Positions 57,331-64,000 of a stretch of 64,000 bases of DNA are shown piece by piece (position 1 is the stretch's first letter; each line of letters begins with the position of its first letter). Under the pieces are notes generated by a model. The model was not told where the DNA came from and did not search any database. It was given only the letters and a program-made list of their open reading frames with translations. The DNA is from Rhizoctonia solani (Eukaryota; Basidiomycota; Agaricomycetes; Cantharellales; Ceratobasidiaceae): positions 930,001 to 994,000 of the forward strand of contig NC_057380.1 of NCBI RefSeq assembly GCF_016906535.1, written 5' to 3'. Position numbers and translations under genes: made by a program.

Positions 57331-57661
57331 AATGATTTGGCAAAATTACGCCTTTATTTAGCCATTCCGAGCGAGCGTATCAATCGCAGACTCTCAAGAG
57401 GTATATATGCATACATGGAAGTGGACGCCCGAGTAAAGCGGGAGATGCGGGGCATGTCAATCGTTGTCAAAGACCCAAGATCCTCCGAAAGACCATACAT
57501 CGAGTATACAGCAGCACGATGTATACATCCCGCGTTTCATTATATGGTGATATTGGCTGCGCACCAGTATATGTGAGGAATGAATGGGTGGATGACAAGT
57601 TACTGGCCGCACAGAAGTGAAAATCAAAATCGGTGATCCAAGGAGGGTCTATGCACCAAAA

Positions 57662-57916
57662 GGCCATCCCGCCCTTTTACGTGTACACGTTTATGTCCCC
57701 AAACACCGGCTTTTGCGCTGCGCAGAACGAGTCCGTGATCGAGTCGTACTGCGTCAGACCCGGGATCGTCGACTTGGTGTTCTGGATCACTTTGCCGTCC
57801 TGGACATACGGGCGCCTCATCTCGACCAGCTTGCCGTTGGCGGTGTTGTCCGCGGCAATGAGCTGGGCGACGAACGTCATCTTCTTGGTGTCCACGACCT
57901 TGTCCGATCCGTACAG
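57662..57916 (-). pseudogene. GH7 cellobiohydrolase fragment
   Basis: A ~255-bp piece highly similar to 61328-61585 of the GH7 gene and in the same orientation. Translated on the minus strand it reads [40 protein letters not shown] and [20 protein letters not shown]. It lacks the catalytic EMDIWEAN block, the signal peptide and the CBM1. It also lacks one of three Lys codons (TKK where the parent has TKKK) and has no start or stop context. It is a truncated duplicate that cannot encode an enzyme. Confidence 0.9.
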
Positions 57917-58137
57917 GTGGCGTACCGAGAGTGTGGAAGGATCTAGTGGTGTCTCAAAGCTGGATTTAAGGCACGGATGGCGTCATAATTCACGAATACT
58001 TATGATAACCCTTACGATGAGCGACTTTACTTGTATTCATATGCCAAACTGAATTCTAGCCATTTTATACTTCATCCAAAGTTGACACACAAGCCTAGTT
58101 ATACATATAGACAGGTCACGGCCAGCCCGTGCCTTGT

Positions 58138-58908
58138 TCAGTTGATTGCAAACCCAGGGGCAGTCCAAATCTTCACAAAGAGAATAACATGTCGCACACC
58201 TGGTGTTGACACGTCCCTCTTCCAGCCTAGCAGCTCCCAACGCTCAACAGAGCTCATGTCCCTTTTCACTACTGCGCGGACGATGCGTTCTGACCAACCG
58301 TTTACGATCAGGAACCGAGACAGTTGCGAGGGAGCCGCAGAAGCCAAGGTAAGCATACCAGTCGACGCAGCATTGTAGCGCTCTTCGCTTAAAAGTGTTG
58401 GATAAAATCGTGAGATGTATTGCTCAAAACTCTCGGCTAAACCCGAATCAGTCTGGAGTTCAACGATCAATTTGATTCACTCACAAGGTGCGATCCCGTC
58501 GGCCGTTGAGTTGAAGTAGCCAGTGATAACCGCGATTTGGCTAGATGTAAAGCGAACTGTTGGCGCAGATTTGGGTGCCTCTTTTGATCTGCATAAGTTG
58601 ACAAGCTCTTTGAGTTGATAAAACTCGGCATCTGCGCGCAAGTCTCCGATTGCGGTTTCTGGGGTGGAACATGGCGGGACAAGAGTGGGATGAATAGGAA
58701 AGATCTGGTAGCCGTTCAGGTACTTCAAGACTAGCTCGAACAGGAATGGATCGCGAGATATTTCCATTATGCGAGTAAGGCACTGGCCAGATGAATCAAG
58801 AAAGTGAGATGTGAAATAATTAGGCGCATCCCGTTGCATTTGAGCTTTGGTGAGCTTGAAAAACCTATCCCGAACCACAATGGTGTAGGTATCAGTAGTG
58901 TCTTTCAT
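58138..58908 (-). CDS. BTB/POZ domain protein 3
   Basis: Small BTB protein. The start at 58908 gives MKDTTDTYTIVVRDRFFKLT, then KAQMQRDAPNYFTSHFLDSS, LTRIMEISRDPFLFELVLKY, LNGYQIFPIHPTL, IGDLRADAEFYQLKELVNLC and SSQIAVITGYFNSTADGIAP. A 47-nt GTGAGT...TTTAG intron (about 58485-58439) joins APS to ESFEQYISRFYPTLLSEE. The C-terminal region reads NGWSERIVRAVVKRD, WELLGWKRDV and FVKIWTAPGFAIN, stop at 58138. Both exons are in frame, so it looks intact, about 240 residues. It is more similar to the decayed copy at 59300-60209 than to BTB1 and BTB2. Confidence 0.75.
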
Positions 58909-59299
58909 CGTGTGTGTAGCGTTGAGATCGTGGTAGGGCTTGACTGAAGAAAATGTGGCTCTACGGTTTGCAGTGGGCCACAAAATCAAATGGGACATGT
59001 GATCATGCACCGTCCTGACGCCTGCGTTCAAGCAGTATTTGGGGACGGTCACCTGACTGGTGTGGCCACGCAATGGGTTAGAAGGTAAGAAAATAATCTT
59101 TTGCACCCAGACCCGAGTTCTTGTTCAAACACATACGCTAAAAGCCATAAAACAACGTATAGACTGGTGGTATAAGAGAGCATATAGACGTGTCAGCTGA
59201 ATTGTTTTGTCCTGCATGTATTGACCAGTTTATGGATGATGTGTGTAGGCATTGATGCATAAAGTGTGAATGCGAATACGACATGTATACAAGTTAGCA
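58909..59299. other. Intergenic region between two BTB copies
   Basis: About 390 bp, no feature recognised apart from the promoter position for BTB3. Confidence 0.4.
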
Positions 59300-60209
59300 C
59301 TAATCTGCTTTGAATCCAGGCCCAACCCTAAGCTTTACAAGAATCGTGCATTGGCGGTGATATTCACTACTGAACGACCTGATCCATCCGAGTTGTTCGC
59401 AGTGATCCACGTGGAGCGCATCACCGTCCCTTTGCAGTACCTTGTGAATCATGCGCTCATATAAAAAGCAGACGTAGAATATATCAGCAGAGCCACTATC
59501 CTTGGTTTTTGGAACAGCTGGGGAGTTGGACTGCTTGGAAAACGTCCGATACTGTTCTTCGCTCGAGAGCTTGAGCGTAAAGTTAGGAACGACTGCGCTA
59601 AAGTCTTGGGCTAAATACCCATATAACTCGAATTAATATTCGATTGGAGATGCTTGGAGATTGAGCCTACTGTGTTCAAACTGGTTTGGTTTGGTCATGT
59701 AATCTCCTACTATCTCAGCATATCGAATTATGAGCAACCCGTTCAATTGATAGAACCGCGCATCTGCAACCAAGTCAGCCAGCGCCGCTTCGAGGGTGCA
59801 GTATGGTAGAATCAGGGTTGGATGAAGTGGCAGAACTTGATATCCATTAAGATACCTAAGGATAATTGTAAACAAGTATGGATCGCAGGATACCTCCAGC
59901 TCTCGTGGGGCATACTGACCAGCCGGACAGATACAATAGGAAGTAAATGTTAAAAGTCACGTAGAGCTAGACGATATTGTATCTCAGCTCTACTATATGA
60001 TAGTGAACTGAGGTACACAAAAATCGATACAGAACACTTTTATATGAGTAAGTCCAAACGTCAGTAAATACATGCGTAAGGATTACATATTGGATCCGGG
60101 AGACTGATATTTCAACAGTAAAGAGGTTTGGGGAATCAAACTCGATCTGCAACTGGGAAAACGTAGATGGTTTGTCTTCGACGTCAGGTCCCAGCGACCT
60201 CACACCCAC
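59300..60209 (-). pseudogene. BTB/POZ domain gene, decayed copy
   Basis: Tandem relative of BTB3. Pieces in order on the minus strand: TFSQLQIEFDSPNLFT (no ATG in a sensible position upstream), then a gap, then ELEVSCDPYLFTIILRYLNG, YQVLPLHPTLILPYCTLEAA and LADLVADARFYQLNGLL. Next an in-frame TAA follows ASPIEY. Then FELYGYLAQDFSAVVPNFTL, FLYERMIHKVLQRDGD, CEQLGWIRS and LVKLRVGPGFKAD with stop at 59300. The parts align in order with BTB3, but the missing start, the long non-matching insert after NLFT and the stop suggest a pseudogene. Unrecognised introns could rescue part of it. Confidence 0.55.
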
Positions 60210-60795
60210 AGTACAACTTTCGGGATTCAGCTAAAGTCCGAAGGTCTTTTTAGTTACCAGAGATTTTGCTTGCAATTATTGTTGGCATACAGAGACGCCA
60301 ATCCCTCAGAGATACAAAACAAAATAAAACCATAGCTACCATACAGCCATTATTGGTTCTTACTTCCGGACAATCCGCGCTCTTGCGGTTCGCCGCATCA
60401 TCCAACACCTACGATCTTTTCTCCAACATCATGCGCATATAGTCCAGCAATGTTCGGCCTTACTCACATAACTCAATGCAGACTACATGCTTCTATGTCC
60501 AAGTCGGGTAGATCGTCCAAGTCCCAGCAATCAATTTCATTAGATCCCGAGTGCATCAAGTCGACCTTTGCTATGAACTACACAGAGTCCGCAAACCTTA
60601 GACTGAGCCACTGGCTCTAGCCGTTCCCCTTTGCTTCTATATAACATATCCCCATGTTTGTTTATAGTATTGAGCGTCTTGACGTACTTGACCAACGTCT
60701 CACAAAAATCCAAAAGAAGCAAAAAGCAGTATATTCATTCACTATTGGTGCCGTACATCCGTTTATCTTTGCAGTCAGTCCCGTCCCACACCCCC
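60210..60795. other. Intergenic region
   Basis: About 590 bp between the BTB relic and the GH7 stop codon. ORFs here are shadows or overlap the GH7 terminal exons. Confidence 0.5.
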
Positions 60796-62543
60796 TCACA
60801 GGCACTGAGAGTACCACTGATTCGTCACCTTGCACGTGTATGGAGCAACGCATGCTGCCGTCGTATACCCGTTAGTCCACCATCCCCACCTTCGCCCAGC
60901 CTCTTTACTCACAGTCGGTCCAGTAATCCTTGCCCTCCGCATTGTCCGTACCGAGGAACAGTCCCGGACGTGGTGTCTGTATCCGTCTGTCAGTCACAGC
61001 TCCGCCTAGCACTATCTGATGATTGCAACTCACAGGCCCCGGAGTCGTAGCTCCCGTCGTCGTGCTAGGGATCGGCGTCGTCGACCCGCCGCTGTACGTC
61101 GACCCGATGTCTCCGAACCGGATGTTCGAGAACGTCACAGACGCGTTCGGCGACTGCGACTCCACGTCCTTCGGGTCCCCGGAGCTCGTGGGGCACGACC
61201 CGCGAGCCACGCCGGGCTTGCTGGCGTCGCGGTCCAGCGGGTAGTTGCTGTCCAGCCACAGCATGTGCGCCGCGTGGTCGTCCCAGATCGACATCACCAG
61301 CACCACTCCGGCCTGGAACGACTTGTCCATCGTCGCCATCCCGCCCTTTTGCGCGTACACGTTCGCGTCCTCGAACACCGACTTTTGCGCTGCGCAGAAC
61401 GAGTCCGTGATCGAGTCGTACTGCGTCAGACCCGGAATCGTCGACTTGGTGTTCTGGATCACCTTGCCGTCCTGGACGTACAGGCGCCGGATCTCGACCA
61501 GCTTGCCGTTGGCGGTGTTGTCGGCGGTGATGAACTGGGTGACGACCGTCATCTTCTTCTTGGTGTCCACGACCTTGCCCGGTCCGTACAGGTCCTTGTC
61601 GCCCATGCGGTACGGGTTCCAGTCGCATCCGGGCTGGTCGCAGTAGTCGGCGCACTGGGTGCCGGAGCAGCGAGTCTGGCCGGTGACGGTGCAGGGGTGA
61701 GGGGTGTATGCGTTGGCGATGGAGTTGGCCTCCCAGATGTCCATCTCGTTGCAGCATGTGCCGTAGTTTCCCTTGCCGGAGCTTGCGTCGGTGTCTGATC
61801 CGGTCCATCCGGCGACGTTGGCCTGGAGTGGCGTGGGGGCGAGGAGTGACGGGCGAGAGTGAGGGCGAAGAGTAAAATAAGTAAGTCAGTCAGTCAGTCC
61901 CAGTCCCACTCGATGCCTTCCGTCCACTCACCTCGCCGTTGATAAACTTGATGTCTCGAGGGCACTGCGCGTCGCAGTATCCCGTCCCGTACTTCGCACC
62001 CGCCTTGTTGTTCGCGTACTTCGACTTTCCTCCGTCCGCCGCCATCTCGCTAAAGTACAGCGCTCCGTTCAGTCCGCACGGAAGGTTCGACACGTCCACG
62101 TCGAACGTGAACTCCTGGTTCTTCAGCTTGAACATCTCGTAGTTCGTGTCGTCCGACGCCATCAGGTACACTCGCGATCCCACGTTCGAGTTCTCGCCCT
62201 TGGTCACAAACTTCAGCGTCAGCGCGTTGCCCGACGTGGTGATGCCGTAGGTCCCGGAGTAGTCGGCTCCGTCGACGGCGCAGTTCTGAGCGCACGTCAC
62301 TCCATCGGGGCACACGGACGCGTCCCACTTCTGGCCGGTATAGCAGTTGGCGTAGCCGCTAGTAGTATGGACCCATCGCCAGTTGGCGTCGAGCACGACC
62401 TTGCCCTGAGACTGGGTGACGCATCCGCCGGACTTTGTGCACTTTTGCCAGGGAAGGGAGGGGTGGACCTCGGTCTTGAGGGTGCCGACCTGCTGAGCGT
62501 TGGCGGCGGCGAGGTAGAGCGGGATAAGAGCGAGGAAATACAT
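60796..62543 (-). CDS. GH7 cellobiohydrolase with C-terminal CBM1 (frameshifts near CBM1)
   Basis: Secreted exo-cellulase that releases cellobiose from reducing ends of cellulose. Exon 1 (62543-61932) has the signal peptide [16 protein letters not shown] and mature [16 protein letters not shown]. It also carries [20 protein letters not shown] and [13 protein letters not shown]. Exon 2 (61822-61034) carries the catalytic EMDIWEAN (nucleophile Glu, Asp, acid/base Glu), [15 protein letters not shown] and [15 protein letters not shown]. Next come [16 protein letters not shown] [20 protein letters not shown] and a Thr-rich linker. Exon 3 (60986-60913) gives [14 protein letters not shown] and exon 4 (60854-60796) gives [18 protein letters not shown]. 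Between them the CBM1 frame slips at GGATTACTGG (expected GGATATACTGG) and at the acceptor (CAG|CATGC where the LPMO CBM1 has CAG|GCCTG). The catalytic domain is intact. Coding DNA is strongly G/C-ending, implying high expression. Confidence 0.92.
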
Positions 62544-63292
62544 GGTAGAAGTGAGTGGAACGGGAGTCCGATGCCACACTTCACTCCAATCCCTCCTCTT
62601 TTAATAAAACTTCCACAGAGAGTACACACTTAGTGGACCGCCGAGTGCAGCTAGACCATATTACTGTGTGTCTTGGTCGCACCGAACAGATATTGAGCCA
62701 AGAAAATCATTACTAGTGCCGTCCAACCAGATGCTCAAGTCTCAATAACCCATAGTCAAAAGAGTGCAATACCAAGAGAGCTTGGCGGGCATTCAAATAC
62801 GGAGACTTCCCGACGAGCCTCCGAACACGAATTCAACATTCCGGTCCCAGCCATGATCAGGCGTAATTTTTGGAATCAACCGCATGACCAGTTTAGCGGT
62901 CGACTGAGTTTAGGGCACGGTCGACGCCAAGTCCTCAAAGGCCATGAGACGATGGCCAACCCCGAGTCATGTGTGGCCAAGAATTAGTCCGATAACATGC
63001 CTAAGCCATTGAACATTAGGTAGATATGCGCCATATCAGGGATAGGCCCCTCTAGATGTGCTGGCATGATGTGAAGGAAGCGATCATCACGTGCTCTTGG
63101 CATATAGCCTGATATATGCTTACGATCATACATAATTTAGACGATCTTATTCAAGTGTGCTGTCGTTACCGCACTATGCGTCCCTTTAATAAATCACATC
63201 CAATAATAAGGCGCTTATTCAAGTTCAAGCGTGGATTGTACAAAATAGGGCATACATTTTCGTAATGCAGATGTAAACTCGAGTCTATCGCT
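62544..63292. other. Intergenic region
   Basis: About 750 bp upstream of GH7 and downstream of the CBM19-like gene. A TATA-like TTTTATTAAAA (minus strand, near 62600) lies about 60 bp upstream of the GH7 ATG. No other feature is seen. Confidence 0.5.
62598..62610 (-). promoter_or_regulatory. TATA-like box of the GH7 gene
   Basis: The minus strand reads GTTTTATTAAAAG about 60 bp upstream of the ATG at 62543. Confidence 0.4.
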
Positions 63293-64000
63293 CTATCCTC
63301 GGACACCTCCAGTGGCGCCCGTAGCAGCGATCCGCGCAGCCGCATCAGCCTCGGTGTCGCAGGTGATGCTCGTGCCTGCCTTGTTAACAAGGGGAAGCGC
63401 GAAGCATTGCAGACCTCCGGAGCAAGAGGTAATCTGGAAAGATCCGCCAACGCATTGAGCGAACCCGCCCTCAACACAAGCCTGTTCACCGTCATTGCAG
63501 CTTGAAGAAGCGGTCAAGGTTTCGAAAGATCGGTTGAGCTCCTGGGCGTCTTTGCCGTTTTGCAATAAGAAGGGTTTGGCGGCATCGGCAGTTACAACCG
63601 GGGTGAATGCATCGGTTATGGAAGTACCACCAGTAGGAGCTGGGCTCCCCTCGGTGACGGTGATGGTGGTAATTTGAGTGCGGGTGACAGTGACGGTGCT
63701 AGATCCGTCCCCATTTCCATTTCCACTCTCAGGGTCAGCGTTGCTACCATTACCATTACCACCACCGTTATTGCCGGTGTTACCAGACCCGGGACTTTGA
63801 ACAAGCTTGTTGAGCTGCTGTCCATCATCGACGGGCCCATCAGGGTTAGCAGGGCAAGAGCCTGCCGGGTTTGGCGCATTACCACCAAGAGGAATAGTTC
63901 CGGCTGCGAGAATTTCAAGTCAGCAACCACAAGAATAGACGCATAGAAGCACTGAAACCCACCAGCGCCAGCCTTGATATTTCCAGTGAAGGTATCCTGC
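63293..64000 (-). CDS. CBM19-like secreted protein, 3' part (runs off window)
   Basis: Partial gene whose 5' end lies beyond 64000. Minus-strand exons encode a linker rich in Gly/Asn and Thr (GNTGNNGGGNGNGSNADPES, VTVTRTQITTITVT). A Cys-containing C-terminal module follows: FLLQNGKDAQELNRSFETLT, SCNDGEQACVEGGFAQCVGG and CSGGLQCFALPLVNKAGTSI, then CDTEADAAARI. It ends TGGVRG, stop 63293-63295. This arrangement matches basidiomycete proteins annotated as carbohydrate-binding module family 19 (chitin-binding), from memory. A GTGGGT...AG intron separates the last piece (GNIKAGA) near 63905-63960. The upstream part may carry a signal peptide and further domains that are not visible. Confidence 0.6.

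Larger units (their letters stand above)
52450..57661. other. Large gene-poor region
   Basis: About 5.2 kb without a supportable gene. It contains pyrimidine-rich tracts (near 52716 and 53629), a possible relic near 54470-54720 on the minus strand, and dispersed repeat copy B (57017-57330). The many ORFs here are short, overlap on both strands and show no domains. The region may be old transposon DNA. Confidence 0.45.

Noticed and set aside
61019..61808. Long plus- and minus-strand ORFs overlapping GH7 (259 and 247 aa, Arg/Val rich)
   Set aside because: They are antisense or out-of-frame shadows of the G/C-biased GH7 exon, with no start context, domains or homology.
1..64000. CRISPR array, prokaryotic operons or phage genes
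   Set aside because: No regularly spaced direct repeats are present, and the spliced gene structure is eukaryotic throughout.

Overview
The window looks like nuclear DNA of a filamentous basidiomycete. Almost every gene is broken by several 45-70 bp GT-AG introns. The gene content (AA9 LPMOs, a GH7 cellobiohydrolase with CBM1, M35 and A1 secreted peptidases, many small BTB proteins, a DUF7330-like protein and a family that I recall being labelled 'laminin domain protein') fits an Agaricomycete, most likely Rhizoctonia/Ceratobasidiaceae. That placement is an inference from families, not a database result.

Layout. 0-18.8 kb is gene dense: an S33/TAP-type alpha/beta hydrolase (-), a DUF7330-like protein with a PQF minisatellite, a short-chain dehydrogenase, a cytochrome P450, a pepsin-like A1 peptidase (-), an M28 glutamate-carboxypeptidase-like metallopeptidase, and an AA9 LPMO with a C-terminal CBM1. 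19.4-26.0 kb is a nested transposon: a Ty1/Copia element (5.5 kb, two near-identical LTRs, 5-bp target-site duplication) sits inside the decayed RNase H end of a non-LTR retrotransposon. 27.4-31.1 kb holds an M35 deuterolysin and a second AA9 LPMO without CBM1. 31.7-41.3 kb is an interleaved array of three THEM6-like hotdog thioesterase paralogues and two 'laminin domain'-type paralogues. 42.4-47.1 kb holds an ER FKBP-type prolyl isomerase, two BTB proteins and a cyanovirin-N homology protein. 47-57.6 kb is gene poor, with one weak hypothetical gene and one Hsp20-like gene. 57.6-64 kb holds a GH7 fragment, an intact BTB gene, a decayed BTB copy, the parent GH7 cellobiohydrolase with CBM1, and the 3' part of a CBM19-like secreted protein running off the window.

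How the genes relate. The secreted enzymes (LPMO x2, GH7, A1, M35, the CBM19-like protein) form a plant-polymer and protein-degrading set, each with a signal peptide and several with a TATA box about 60-110 bp upstream of the ATG. BTB, THEM6-like and laminin-like genes are locally duplicated families.

A recurring oddity is that about half of the otherwise well-conserved genes carry a single net -1 (once -2) frameshift, mostly in a short homopolymer, while the reading frame on both sides is conserved. I think uncorrected long-read consensus errors explain this better than independent pseudogenisation. I found no convincing new biological system. The most informative structures are the nested transposon, the interleaved paralogue array, the GH7 fragment next to its parent gene, and a 0.3 kb dispersed repeat present twice.
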